DNA from: DASUNQ01 sp035536455 | Lineage (GTDB): Bacteria > Acidobacteriota > Thermoanaerobaculia > Multivoradales > UBA5704 | Direction: 5' to 3' | Assembly (NCBI GenBank): GCA_035536455.1 | Contig: DATLOC010000030.1 | Span: forward strand, 1-64,000 | DNA: 64,000 nt | Shown here: positions 41,774 to 51,630 of the stretch, piece after piece | Layout of the letters: every line of letters begins with the position of its first letter | Position numbering within the stretch: the first letter of the stretch is position 1 | Made by a program: the position numbers and the translations under genes | The notes under the pieces: model-generated | The model's input: only the letters and a program-made list of their open reading frames with translations | What the model was told of the DNA's origin: nothing | Database searches by the model: none

Positions 41774-44700
41774 GCAAGGCCCGTTTGGCGAGGTCGTCGT
41801 CCATCGAGGTCGTCGGCGCCGACGCCAACAATCTCAAGAACGTCGACGTCACGTTTCCTTTGAAGCGGATCTCCGTCGTGACTGGCGTCTCCGGTTCTGG
41901 CAAGAGCTCGTTGTTGGCCGATACCCTCGCGGCTGAAGGGAGTCGGCGGACGCGGCTATTCCTGGGCATATCGCAGCAGGAGCTCGAACGCGACGACGTC
42001 AAGGCATTCATCGGCGCGCTCCCTCCGACGATTCTCGTCGGCCAGCGCGGCTTCCGGCCCAGTGTGCGCACGACGGTTGGGACCGGAACCGGCTTTTTAT
42101 CCGTTCTTCGCCGGCTTTTTGTCCTCGCTTCGGTTCCCTATTCCGAGCGCGCGAAGGAAAACGTGCCGCCGCCGTCGCCCGAGTCGTATGCCGGCTGGAT
42201 CTCGAAGTACTACCGCGGACCGGCAGAGATCTGGGCCTCGCCCATTCGACAGGACCGGACGGACGGCGTTGCCGCCGTCAAGCGCCTGGCGTCGCATGGC
42301 ATCCAGCAAATCATTATCCGTAGCGAAACGGATCCCCCACGGCTACGTGAGACCGGTCGTGCAGTCGAGGCGTCGAAGTTCAGAGGTTTGAATCCGACCG
42401 TTGCACACACTATTGAAACGCTTGTCGGCACGATCGAAGTTCGTGGACCTGCGCAATCGTCACAGTTGCGCGAAGTGCTCACGCGCGCGTTTAGCGCCGC
42501 CAACGGTTCCGTGGTCGTTACGCTTCCGGCCGCAGTCGATCCCGATCTCGCCGGTCCCTTTGGTCCGCGGCTCGATTCCAAAAGGCACTGGGTACATCCC
42601 GAGGCTCCTGAGGTCTTCGCTCGGCCGTCGCCACATCTCTTGTCCTTCAACGCTCCGGAGCATGAGGAGAGTGGCGCCTGTCGCACGTGCGGCGGTACGG
42701 GCATCGGGAGGCGACTCCGAGAAGCAGTGCTCATTGCCCACCCGGAACGCTCGATGAGGGCTGGCGCATTCGCGCTCTGGACAGACAAGAACTACAAGTA
42801 CGTGAATGTGCAGCACGAGACGATCGAGGGCCTTCGTGGAATGCACGGCTTCGCCCCCGACGTGCCGTGGTCGAAGCTGCCCGCGTCGGCGCGCGCACTC
42901 GTCCTGAACGGAAGCGGCGACGAACTCATCTTCGACCGGGACCGCAGCGGGAGGAAATTTGGCGCGGCGCGCCCGTTTGCAGGCTTCCGGAGGATCATTC
43001 TCGAAAAGTCGGCTGGCGGGACCAAGGCTGCGGATCAACTTGCCACCTATGTGGATGACGGCGCCTGCGATGCGTGCGGAGGCACGCGCTGGTCGTTTCA
43101 GGCCCGAGCTTTGCGTGTCGGGGGTCACGGAATTGCCGAGATCCTCGGCATGACATTCACCGAGGTAGAGGCGCTCGCTGCAGTGCGCGGAGAGTTCGCG
43201 CGAGTCGTGCCGTCCAAGGCGCGCTCGCTGGTTGAGGCCATCCGCCGTCACGCGCATTCCATCGTATCCGTCGGTCTCGGGTATCTCACCGGCGACCGGG
43301 GGATGCTCGACGTCAGCGAAGGCGAGAGCCGCAGAACCCGCCTAGCTCGTGTGCTGGACGCGGGCGAGAGAGGTCTCTGTCTTCTGCTCGACGAGCCGGC
43401 GCGCGGACTTCATGAATTCGATCTTTCGCGGTTGGCGCTTGCGTTGAAGCGTCTGCGTGGCCAGCACACCCTAATCCTCAATGAGCATCGCGAGCGACTT
43501 TGGGACTCGGCCGATTGGCTCGTTGAGATCGGCCCACTTGCGGGTGCGGCGGGAGGCGAGATCACGTACGCTGGAACCCGTCACAAGCACCCTCAGAACG
43601 AGCAGGGGCCGCTGCGTACACCACTGTCGTTTGCCTCAAATCAACCGAGGGTCAGGATTTGGGGTGCTTCGATCCATAACGTCGAGAATGTTGACTGTGA
43701 GATTCCGCTCGGCCGGCTCACATGTATTAGCGGCGTGTCCGGGTCAGGGAAGTCGAGCTTCGTTCGCGGCGTGCTCGCCCCTGCGTTGCTCGAGTCCGTC
43801 GGTGGCGTGCCCTCGGATTTTTCTCTCCGTCGCGGCCGGTGGCGTGCGATTGATGGGACCGACTCGATTAGCGAGGTCGTTGCGCTAGATCAAACGATGC
43901 CGCCACAGAACCGAAGAAGTCTCGTCGCAACTTTTACTGGCATATTCGATGACGTCCGTAGGATCTTCGCAGCGTCGCCCGCTGCGAAACGCGATGGGCT
44001 CACGGCGAGTGACTTCGGGGTTAATGCGGGGCGCGGTCGCTGTTCGATCTGTCTGGGTGCTGGCGAACTGGCGGACACCGAACTCTGGTCGGTCTGTCCG
44101 GCGTGTGGGGGCTCGCGATACGGGCGTGCCGCCTTATCTGTCCGCATCGCCGGCACGAACGTGCAAGAGCTTCTCGAGATGCCAGTTGAGCGGTTAATAG
44201 ACTGGGCCGACACATTCCGAATTCCGCGGCTCCTCATCGCCGCGATGTGCGATCTTGGAATCGGGTATCTCGCTCTCGGTCGCCGGATCGACACGTTGAG
44301 CGGCGGCGAGGTCCAGCGGCTCCGCCTTGCGAAGCGCCTCAGTTCGGTATCGACCGGGTCGCTTTTCTTTATCCTCGACGAGCCTGCTATAGGGCTGCAC
44401 TCACGTGATGTCCATCGTCTCGCGACGGCATTGGAACGCGTTCTGGAAGGCGGTCGCAACACGATAGTCATTGTCGAGCATGATCTTCGGCTCATTCGAT
44501 CTGCAGACTGGGTGCTCGACTTCGGCCCAGGCAGCGGTCCCGACGGCGGCCGGATCGTCTTTGCCGGCTCACCGACGGAGCTCGCCTGCGCCGGTACGCC
44601 GACCGGGCTGGCGCTTGCCGATAAGCTGCCGATGTGGAGAGAGTCGCCCGAAGCAGGGAAGTCGACATCGTCGAGGCGGAAGTTCCCTGTCGACGAGCAG

Positions 44701-46044
44701 GTGTCTCGCACGATAGCGCTGATGCGCACTCTCATCACTGGTGACGCGCCGGCGGCAATCGTGTCCGAAGGTGGGTCGGTTGAGCCAATTGTTATTATCT
44801 CGGAGCGCTTCTGGTCGGATCACGACCTCTGGGAGGTCGCAGGCCTGGACCGCGAGATTCCCAAGCTGCTGCTTGACGTGCAGCGAAGCGCGAGAGAAGG
44901 GATGTTCACCGAACTGCTGGCCGGCTGGAGCGAGGATCCAGACTGTTGGCTTGCTATCCAGCCGTTCCTTACGGAGATGCAGGTATGGGGGGCGGCAATC
45001 CCAGACTCGACCATCCGTGCGGTGTCCTTACACGTTTCGAGGGAGGGGCTGCACCTCGTCACGACCCGAGGTGGGGCAGTGCGAAATGGCTTCGACGTGA
45101 GGCAGGTGCGGGCGACGGGCGAGCGCTTCGAGCCGGATGACGACAGCCATGAGGCGCACCTCCGCGTGCTGCGCGATGCATTTGCCGTCGGCGCGCGGTA
45201 TGTCGAGTTACGGGATCGCCGCGGCCGGCTCCGGGCGTCGGCCTCCGATCGTCTGCTCAATCTGCAGACCGCCATCGTTGCGCCGATGGTGCCCGCGCCG
45301 TCACACTTTTCGCGTCTCGAAGCGCGAGGCCGATGCCCGATGTGCAAAGGAAGCCGTTCTGTGGATGCGATCTCTGAGTCGCTTGTCATCGGAACTCGGA
45401 GCGCTACTCCGGGCAGCGAGCGTTTCTTGACGCGCGAAGCGAACGCGGTGTTGAAGGGTGTCTGGCGCAATGAGCTGAATCCTTTTTTGCGGCGGTTCGC
45501 TAAAGAGGGCCTTTGGGATTCGACCACTCCGTTCGAGCGGTTCGACCGGCGCAAACAGGATCTGATCCTGTTCGGTTTCTGGTCGCGTCCGGGTGCCGGT
45601 TCCTTTCTGAAGAGTCCGCGTGCGGACCCGGCAGAGGTGTCGTCGTGGTTGCGCTGGGATGGCTTGTACCGACACGTCCTCGATCAAGCAAAACGCAGCC
45701 GCGATGCGGAGTGGGCGCGTCTCGTTGATGAGAGCGTCCATCCAGTACGCTGTCCACGCTGTGACGGGAGCGGCCTGCAGTTGTTCGCCAAAGTGCTTCC
45801 GGCAGGTGACCTGTCCTTTGCCGACTGGACGAGGTTGTCTGACCCTGACCGAATGCTCGATGAGTTGCGCAATGTAGGCCCTCGCACTCCGCGTCAGCGG
45901 CAAACGAGGCAGCGCATCCTTCGCTGCCTCGCGCTGCTCGGCGGGCCGCGCGCCTCGGCAGTACCGGCTGCTGTCGTCGAGCGATCGGTAGAATCGTTTA
46001 CGACGATGCCTGCGGTTGCGATGAAGAGATCAGGCAGGGCCTGA
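41770..46044 (+). CDS. UvrA-like double ABC ATPase with a long C-terminal zinc-module extension
   Basis: 1424 residues, GTG start in a GTGA overlap; UvrA is ~940. ABC module I: Walker A 'GVSGSGKSS' (39-47), zinc halves 'CRTCGGTG' and 'CDACGGTRW', a degenerate signature 'LDVSEGESRRTRLARVL', Walker B 'LCLLLDEPARGLHEFD'. ABC module II: Walker A 'GVSGSGKSSFVRGVL', zinc 'CSICLGAG'/'CPACGGSRY', intact signature 'LSGGEVQRLRLAKRLS', Walker B 'FFILDEPAIGLHSRD', 'EHDLRLIRSADWVLDFGPGS'. After ~residue 965 comes ~450 extra residues in which 'CPMCKGSRSVD', 'KQDLILFGFWSR', 'WLRWDGLYRHVLDQA' and 'CPRCDGSGLQLF' look like another copy of the zinc-bearing insertion of UvrA module I without an ATPase. It probably binds modified or damaged nucleic acid. 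Confidence 0.85.
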   Translation: MSKARLARSSSIEVVGADANNLKNVDVTFPLKRISVVTGVSGSGKSSLLADTLAAEGSRRTRLFLGISQQELERDDVKAFIGALPPTILVGQRGFRPSVRTTVGTGTGFLSVLRRLFVLASVPYSERAKENVPPPSPESYAGWISKYYRGPAEIWASPIRQDRTDGVAAVKRLASHGIQQIIIRSETDPPRLRETGRAVEASKFRGLNPTVAHTIETLVGTIEVRGPAQSSQLREVLTRAFSAANGSVVVTLPAAVDPDLAGPFGPRLDSKRHWVHPEAPEVFARPSPHLLSFNAPEHEESGACRTCGGTGIGRRLREAVLIAHPERSMRAGAFALWTDKNYKYVNVQHETIEGLRGMHGFAPDVPWSKLPASARALVLNGSGDELIFDRDRSGRKFGAARPFAGFRRIILEKSAGGTKAADQLATYVDDGACDACGGTRWSFQARALRVGGHGIAEILGMTFTEVEALAAVRGEFARVVPSKARSLVEAIRRHAHSIVSVGLGYLTGDRGMLDVSEGESRRTRLARVLDAGERGLCLLLDEPARGLHEFDLSRLALALKRLRGQHTLILNEHRERLWDSADWLVEIGPLAGAAGGEITYAGTRHKHPQNEQGPLRTPLSFASNQPRVRIWGASIHNVENVDCEIPLGRLTCISGVSGSGKSSFVRGVLAPALLESVGGVPSDFSLRRGRWRAIDGTDSISEVVALDQTMPPQNRRSLVATFTGIFDDVRRIFAASPAAKRDGLTASDFGVNAGRGRCSICLGAGELADTELWSVCPACGGSRYGRAALSVRIAGTNVQELLEMPVERLIDWADTFRIPRLLIAAMCDLGIGYLALGRRIDTLSGGEVQRLRLAKRLSSVSTGSLFFILDEPAIGLHSRDVHRLATALERVLEGGRNTIVIVEHDLRLIRSADWVLDFGPGSGPDGGRIVFAGSPTELACAGTPTGLALADKLPMWRESPEAGKSTSSRRKFPVDEQVSRTIALMRTLITGDAPAAIVSEGGSVEPIVIISERFWSDHDLWEVAGLDREIPKLLLDVQRSAREGMFTELLAGWSEDPDCWLAIQPFLTEMQVWGAAIPDSTIRAVSLHVSREGLHLVTTRGGAVRNGFDVRQVRATGERFEPDDDSHEAHLRVLRDAFAVGARYVELRDRRGRLRASASDRLLNLQTAIVAPMVPAPSHFSRLEARGRCPMCKGSRSVDAISESLVIGTRSATPGSERFLTREANAVLKGVWRNELNPFLRRFAKEGLWDSTTPFERFDRRKQDLILFGFWSRPGAGSFLKSPRADPAEVSSWLRWDGLYRHVLDQAKRSRDAEWARLVDESVHPVRCPRCDGSGLQLFAKVLPAGDLSFADWTRLSDPDRMLDELRNVGPRTPRQRQTRQRILRCLALLGGPRASAVPAAVVERSVESFTTMPAVAMKRSGRA

Positions 46045-46048
46045 CGGC

Positions 46049-46765
46049 ATGTACCGACTGTTTCACGAGTTCGCGCACCGGTACGACCTGCATACGCCGC
46101 CCGGTCACTACCAACATGACCACGCCTTCGTGATTAGCGAAGCGCTCCGCGTCGCACCGTCTACTTGCCGCCTCCTGGATATCGGCTGCGGTACGGGTGT
46201 ATTTCTCGAAGCGGCAATCGCCGCCGGTATTGATGGCTACGGCGTCGATGCTTCGCCAGAGATGATTGACGTCGCCCGACAGCGCGTTGGCGGTCACCGA
46301 GTTCGCGTCCAGCGAATGCAGGAGATTTCGGATGAGGACTCATACGACGTTGTCTGCTCGCTCTCTTGGACCATCCACTACTGCGAAGCGCAGTCAGAGC
46401 TCGATGATGTCGCCGGGCATTGTCATCGCGCCTTGCGAGCGGGCGGGCACCTCTTCCTGCAGGTGGCAAGCGATCAGCATATGACCGGCGTAGTCAATGT
46501 CGACCGCGAGGCCGGCGCTGCGGGCGAGCCCGACGATACCCTCTTCATCCATCGCTTCCGGCCCCTCCACGACGCCGAGCACCGCGTGATCGCCGACTAC
46601 GTCTATGCCAGCCGTGCACATCGTGAGTTGCTGTCCGAACAGCATGAATTGCGGTTTGCGAACCCATCAATCATCGTCGGAGCCCTGTACCGGGCGGGAT
46701 TTCAGGGATTATCAGTTACTAACACGACCTCGCTTTCGCCATTTGTAATCGGCGCTAGGTCTTAA
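46049..46765 (+). CDS. Class I SAM-dependent methyltransferase
   Basis: 238 residues. 'CRLLDIGCGTGVFLEAAIAA' (motif I, residue ~41), 'GYGVDASPEMIDVARQRVGG', 'YDVVCSLSWTIHYCEAQSEL' and 'CHRALRAGGHLFLQVASDQH' form a complete methyltransferase domain of the ubiE/small-molecule type. N-terminal 'RLFHEFAHRYDLHTPPGHYQ' may cap the active site. It is not obviously a recent duplicate of the first methyltransferase of the operon. Four bases follow the UvrA-like gene; 36 bases precede rdrA. Confidence 0.8.
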   Translation: MYRLFHEFAHRYDLHTPPGHYQHDHAFVISEALRVAPSTCRLLDIGCGTGVFLEAAIAAGIDGYGVDASPEMIDVARQRVGGHRVRVQRMQEISDEDSYDVVCSLSWTIHYCEAQSELDDVAGHCHRALRAGGHLFLQVASDQHMTGVVNVDREAGAAGEPDDTLFIHRFRPLHDAEHRVIADYVYASRAHRELLSEQHELRFANPSIIVGALYRAGFQGLSVTNTTSLSPFVIGARS

Positions 46766-46801
46766 CGCCGTCGCCGCGGCCACGCTCTGAAGGAGCGACC
46801 A

Positions 46802-49096
46802 TTGACAGACTTGCCGAATCTCTTTCAGGAGTCCCGAGACACGAGCCCGCTCGATCTAGAGCAACTCTCCGATGATGAGCTCGCGATGATTCTTTCCATC
46901 GAGCGCCGACTTTATGAAGCGCAGCGATACACCGGCGTCGAGAGGCATTCTGGCGAAGGCTCAGAGTCCTATCTGGCGGAGGTTGAACGGCGGCATCCGC
47001 GTGTTCTGCTCCTCGACGGCGGCCGGGGCACTGGCAAGACATCAGTGCTACTCACGCTTGTCGATCGCTGGCATGGCTGGAGCAGAAGTGGCGTGGCAGA
47101 GACTGCCACTTATCGGGAGAGAGTAGCTCAAATCCGCCAGAATTCGAAGTTCACACCCGGTGAGCACGATTTCGATATTCCAGCTCATGTGAGAGTCGTG
47201 GGTATTCTCGACTTCGACCCTTTGCCACCCGAGATGCCGCTCGTTGCCGGAATAATGCAGGCTTGGCGTCCGCTTGCGGAACGCTATGACGAGCTATCAG
47301 GCCGCCTCGCCGACTGCGATGACGAAGGCGATACGCTAATGGACCTCTGGCATCGGCTGTTTCGGGTGGCAGCTGTAGGGTGGACGGCCATATCGAAAGA
47401 TAGTGGGCTCATCGAACAGGTGCTCGACCGAGAGGAGCAGGTTCAGGATTGGCAGCGCCTCGACAAGCAGTGGCGCAAGTTCGTCGACGAGGTGATTGGG
47501 CTCGGGAAGTGCCTGAAAGGCGCTCACAAGCTTGCCGACCAGCCGGTCTTCGTGATTATGATTGACGACGTCGATCTTCAGGTCGGGAGAATCCGGGAGT
47601 TACTACCCGCACTGCGACTCCTCTATCACCCGAAAGTAGTGTTTCTCGTCGCAGCTGACCGCCGCCACATGGTCGACATGCTGAAGCTCGATTTTCTCGG
47701 CCAGCAGAACGTAATTGCCACCCGTCAATTGAGAGAGGACGCTTTACAAGTGAGTGAACGCGATCGCTGGGCTGGCGATCTAGCCAGGTCGTCGTTCCAG
47801 AAGGTCTTTCCGCTCAGAAATCGCTGGTATTTACGCCCGCTCTCCTTACGGGAGCTACTTGAGTTTCCCGAGGCATCGGCAAACTTGCGCACGGTTCTCA
47901 ATGAGTCGCCACTATCGCGATCAGGGTCCGATCCCTCCAAGACGCTCGCGGTCGGTGACTATTTGCACACGATGGGAATCGCTGCGGACGATATAGGCGA
48001 TCTACCACCGGTTATGACGTACCGCACTGCCCATCAGATCTTTCACCAAGTATCATCGCACAACGTTCCTCCCTCTGGTAGTTTGGAAGCTATACGCCAG
48101 ATGCTCGGCGCATCCGATGCCGACGACCTTGTAAGGACAACGGAGCGGGGGGGCCGCGGCCACATTGTTGAGTACCGACTCATCGGGGAGCTGGCCGCTC
48201 TTTTCCGGCCCGATTTCGTCGAGCCGATCTCGGGTCAGGCGGACATAGTACTGAGTGCGCGGCCGGAGTTTATCTATAGGCGCGACCCATCATCCAACGC
48301 AATTCTGATGACCGGCAATAGCGACAACGTCCTCAACTTTACAGCGGCGCTGGCCGCCGTAAGCATGCGCGACGACGGCTATGGTGTGACGGCGTCGGGT
48401 CTGCGATGGGACGTTCGCCTCGCGCTTGCCTGGACCCGCGTTCGATTGTTCGATCGCGTGCATCAGGACCCGAACCTTGACTTGGCATTTCAGTGGCGAT
48501 TTCAAGAGCATCCGTCTCCCAAGCGACTCTTGGAGTGGACGAGAGAGTGGGCCAGATTTGTCCATGATCTTCATGCGAGTACGGAACAACGGCTGGATCG
48601 CATTGCCTATGCGTGGATCTATTATCACCTTCGCAATCTTGGCGCTTCCATGGACGGTGTGCCAGAGCCCTTCAGCGACGAGTTTAACACTTCCGATGCT
48701 TGGACTGCGATTCTTCAGGCCGAGCCGCAGACCGGCACCGCAGTGGAGAGAGCGCGCTGGAGGACGCAGACGCTACCGCTTCTCGCTCGCCCAGAGATCG
48801 GGCTGCACCCCGACGTGCAGGAGCGACTTCTTCAATTCGTGGGAGAGGACCCCGATTTCGCTTTGGGGCTTTGGGATCACCGACGGCGTCTAGTTACCGA
48901 CGCAATTCTCGCTGCTGCTGACGAGGCGCGTGTGCCCGCGGAGGAGGCGGAGGATTCCGCGCGTGTGGCACGTGCGATCGAAGTCTTTGAGCGACGTCAC
49001 AGAGATATCTATAGGGTCGACTCCCCATGGTTCAGGAGCGTCGAGGTGCATGTTCAGCAATCAAGAGGCGATGCCCTGCCGGCGGGTAGTTCATGA
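46802..49096 (+). CDS. rdrA: RdrA-like AAA ATPase of a RADAR defence module
   Basis: 764 residues, TTG start with AAGGAG six bases ahead. After an acidic N-terminus ('LSDDELAMILSIERRLYEAQ'), 'RVLLLDGGRGTGKTSVLLTL' is Walker A (73-81) and 'DQPVFVIMIDDVDLQVGRIR' a Walker B with the sensor region 'VVFLVAADRRHMVDM'. The ~500 C-terminal residues are a helical body. RADAR RdrA is a large AAA+ ATPase that forms heptameric rings and works with RdrB; this one is shorter than the ~900-residue enteric examples. The identification rests on the P-loop layout and the adjacent unmistakable deaminase-like partner with an ATGA overlap. Confidence 0.8.
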   Translation: MTDLPNLFQESRDTSPLDLEQLSDDELAMILSIERRLYEAQRYTGVERHSGEGSESYLAEVERRHPRVLLLDGGRGTGKTSVLLTLVDRWHGWSRSGVAETATYRERVAQIRQNSKFTPGEHDFDIPAHVRVVGILDFDPLPPEMPLVAGIMQAWRPLAERYDELSGRLADCDDEGDTLMDLWHRLFRVAAVGWTAISKDSGLIEQVLDREEQVQDWQRLDKQWRKFVDEVIGLGKCLKGAHKLADQPVFVIMIDDVDLQVGRIRELLPALRLLYHPKVVFLVAADRRHMVDMLKLDFLGQQNVIATRQLREDALQVSERDRWAGDLARSSFQKVFPLRNRWYLRPLSLRELLEFPEASANLRTVLNESPLSRSGSDPSKTLAVGDYLHTMGIAADDIGDLPPVMTYRTAHQIFHQVSSHNVPPSGSLEAIRQMLGASDADDLVRTTERGGRGHIVEYRLIGELAALFRPDFVEPISGQADIVLSARPEFIYRRDPSSNAILMTGNSDNVLNFTAALAAVSMRDDGYGVTASGLRWDVRLALAWTRVRLFDRVHQDPNLDLAFQWRFQEHPSPKRLLEWTREWARFVHDLHASTEQRLDRIAYAWIYYHLRNLGASMDGVPEPFSDEFNTSDAWTAILQAEPQTGTAVERARWRTQTLPLLARPEIGLHPDVQERLLQFVGEDPDFALGLWDHRRRLVTDAILAAADEARVPAEEAEDSARVARAIEVFERRHRDIYRVDSPWFRSVEVHVQQSRGDALPAGSS

Positions 49097-51630
49097 CCAT
49101 CGACGACAGCGGTGGTCTAACCGACCGACTCTACGCCGACGCGCTGGCCGCAGACCTCCGCGTGCTTGATCGGTTTATCCAATCGAGAACGGAGGTCGCC
49201 TGGGGTGACATCGAGTCGCACGTTCGTGAGCGCGCAGCCGTGCATCGGAAGGACCTTTCGACGACGCCAGCCGAGGCGGAGCGCGCGTTCGAGTCTGTTC
49301 GGAGTGAGTGGCGGACGATAGCGTCCGGTGATGGGCCGCTGCGAGGGATAGTGTTGCTGGCGCGTGCTGCAGGGAGGCTTCTGCAGCCGGACGGCCGCGA
49401 GATGATCCTTCGCGTGGATCGCGACGAGCCGGGCCGAGAGATTCTTCGCTGGCGGTTCGTCTCGCTTGCCCTTCCCCCGGGAATCCTACTCGCCGCGGCG
49501 ACACAAATCGGTTTCGCGCCGCCGGAAGCGGTTCGACTCCTCGATCCCTCGATCGCCCCGGATTTTTCGGTTGCCCACAATCACGTTCACCACGCAGCAA
49601 TGATGTCGTTTGAGGAGCTGTGGGCGTCGCTCCGGCTACGGGCACTGCTGCGGCCCGGTGAGCTGGTGGCGAGTCTTCGCGACAAGCGGGCAGTCTGCCC
49701 CAAGTTGCATGCGGGCGAGTGCCCTTCTGGAAGGAGCAAGCATGCTAAGCATATGGCTGAATGGGGCGATGTCATTCGGCAGGCGTTTATCGCCGGCCGT
49801 GTTCTCGACCGCCACTCTTACCACAGTGGTCGGCTTGCGGACTGCCGGGACGGTGATTGCAGGACCGTTGTTCGCACAACCTTGCGGGCGTTTCTCGCTG
49901 GACGAGTGAAGCCTCATCCTAACGCCGGAACGCCGTATCCCTGGCCGGATGAGCTGACACGCCTTGGGCGACGGTTCCGCGACGCGAATGCGCCGGCTGT
50001 ACTTCGACGCTCGCATATCCGCCGAACGGAGCTGATAAGGGAACAGACTGCCGAGGAGCGCAGCCTCCTAGCGCGCGTGTTCGCATACTTGCTTTCCATG
50101 GACGGTGATTCCCGGGACCTTCCGTATGAGACGTTGTTTGCTCAGTACCTGCGTGTCAAGAGCGCAGTATTTGGCCTTCTTGTCCATCCTGCGGGAGAGC
50201 AGGGGCTAGCCACATTCTTCCAACACTTTCAGCAGATCAAAGTCTACGCCCCGGAGTCGAACATCGTACGGCCGCGATTACCTCATGATCCTGTATTGAA
50301 GGTTCGGGCGACAGAATACCGCGTTGCTCCCGACGCTTGGTTTAAGATACTTCGCCGGCACGACATCGAAATCGAGGAGGGCGTTAGGCGGGACCCTGCT
50401 CGCCCTGAGGCGGCGTGGTTGGTTCATTTCAAGCGAGAGAGGCGCGACGAAGGATTGCCGCTTTTCGGTTCGGCGATCCGGCACATGGAAGGCGAGGCGG
50501 ATCAAATTGTGCGCTCTCTCGTCGCTAGGCCGACGCGCCTCAGGAGGCTTCGAGGAATCGACATCTGCGGAGTCGAAGAGGCGCAGCCCTTGTGGGTTTC
50601 GGCGCCAACGCTGCGTTGGGTCCGGAATCAGTCTGGCAGGATCGCGGGCCGGCGACCAGGACTCTGCCTCGCGCCTCTCCGGCTCACTATTCACGCGGGC
50701 GAGGACTTCCGGTGGCTGACTTCAGGGATGCGCGCGATCGCGGAGCCATTTCAGTGGAAACTGATTGAGCGTGGTGATCGCATTGGCCATGGTATTGCCA
50801 TCACCCTCGATCCCAGAGGATGGTGGCGACGAAGGGAAGGCCAAGTCATTATTGTCAAGAGGTTCGACCGACTGCTCGACCTCGCGTTCCTTGCGGAATA
50901 TGCAAAGCAGCGTAACGCGGAGCAGGAGGAGTGGCTGCGCGAAGAGATCAGGCTGACGGTCAAGGCCCTTCGGCTCGAGCCCCAGCTCGAGACCGCGTAC
51001 GCAACCGAGATCGACGTTGTTAAGACGGCCAGGGATGTCTGGAAGACTCTCGGGGGCCGCTCCACACGGAGATTGATGCAGACACCGCCTTGGCGTGGTG
51101 ACGTTAAACCGCGCCATGAGAGGTGGATTAGCCGCTACCTTTGGACCCGGAGCACGCAAAGTCGTGCGGAGGAACAGGTCCGAATGCGGGTGGATGACGA
51201 TCGCCACGACTTGCGAGTCAAGAACGATCGGACTGAGCGCGATCTGCTGGAGGAAGCGCGCGGGCGACTCATCCACGAGGTGGCGCGCTGGCAGGTGTGT
51301 ATCGAGTCCAACCCGAGCTCGAACCTAGTCGTAAGCAGCCTCGACGCAATGGCGGCTCAGGATTTTCTGCAGCTGAGGCCGACGCGCGCTGCCGGATTTG
51401 GAGACGAGACTTTGACGTGGACGATAAGCACCGACGACCCCATCACATTCTCGACGACGCTCGCGGATGAGTACGCGTATGCGTGGGCGGGCATGGTGCT
51501 GCGGAAGGAGAATCCGTACGACCCTGCATACGCGCGCGCTCTTCTGGACGAAGCGGCGGCGACATCTATGCGGATGCGGTTTACGGTTCCGCACCATGAG
51601 TACAAACGAGCGAGCGGAAACAAGCGTTAG
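49093..51630 (+). CDS. rdrB: RdrB-like adenosine deaminase of a RADAR defence module
   Basis: 845 residues. Adenosine deaminase hallmarks are spread over an enlarged chain: HxH zinc ligands in 'SVAHNHVHHAAMMSFEELWA' (~162), 'LRLTIHAGEDFRWLTSGMRA' with the catalytic HAGE (~533), 'IERGDRIGHGIAITLDPRGW' with RIGHG (~562), and 'WQVCIESNPSSNLVVSSLDA' matching the E-xCPxSN motif (~737). An insertion 'AVCPKLHAGECPSGRSKHAK' with Cys/His could bind a second metal. RdrB assembles into a dodecameric shell that deaminates adenosine nucleotides or RNA on infection. Size, split motifs and pairing with rdrA fit RdrB better than metabolic Add. Confidence 0.88.
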   Translation: MTIDDSGGLTDRLYADALAADLRVLDRFIQSRTEVAWGDIESHVRERAAVHRKDLSTTPAEAERAFESVRSEWRTIASGDGPLRGIVLLARAAGRLLQPDGREMILRVDRDEPGREILRWRFVSLALPPGILLAAATQIGFAPPEAVRLLDPSIAPDFSVAHNHVHHAAMMSFEELWASLRLRALLRPGELVASLRDKRAVCPKLHAGECPSGRSKHAKHMAEWGDVIRQAFIAGRVLDRHSYHSGRLADCRDGDCRTVVRTTLRAFLAGRVKPHPNAGTPYPWPDELTRLGRRFRDANAPAVLRRSHIRRTELIREQTAEERSLLARVFAYLLSMDGDSRDLPYETLFAQYLRVKSAVFGLLVHPAGEQGLATFFQHFQQIKVYAPESNIVRPRLPHDPVLKVRATEYRVAPDAWFKILRRHDIEIEEGVRRDPARPEAAWLVHFKRERRDEGLPLFGSAIRHMEGEADQIVRSLVARPTRLRRLRGIDICGVEEAQPLWVSAPTLRWVRNQSGRIAGRRPGLCLAPLRLTIHAGEDFRWLTSGMRAIAEPFQWKLIERGDRIGHGIAITLDPRGWWRRREGQVIIVKRFDRLLDLAFLAEYAKQRNAEQEEWLREEIRLTVKALRLEPQLETAYATEIDVVKTARDVWKTLGGRSTRRLMQTPPWRGDVKPRHERWISRYLWTRSTQSRAEEQVRMRVDDDRHDLRVKNDRTERDLLEEARGRLIHEVARWQVCIESNPSSNLVVSSLDAMAAQDFLQLRPTRAAGFGDETLTWTISTDDPITFSTTLADEYAYAWAGMVLRKENPYDPAYARALLDEAAATSMRMRFTVPHHEYKRASGNKR

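Noticed and set aside
41770..46044. Housekeeping uvrA
   Set aside because: Length, degenerate first signature, extra zinc module and position in an island operon all differ from repair UvrA.
49093..51630. Ordinary purine-salvage adenosine deaminase
   Set aside because: The protein is more than twice the normal Add length, its motifs are separated by large inserts, and it is overlapped with an RdrA-like ATPase.
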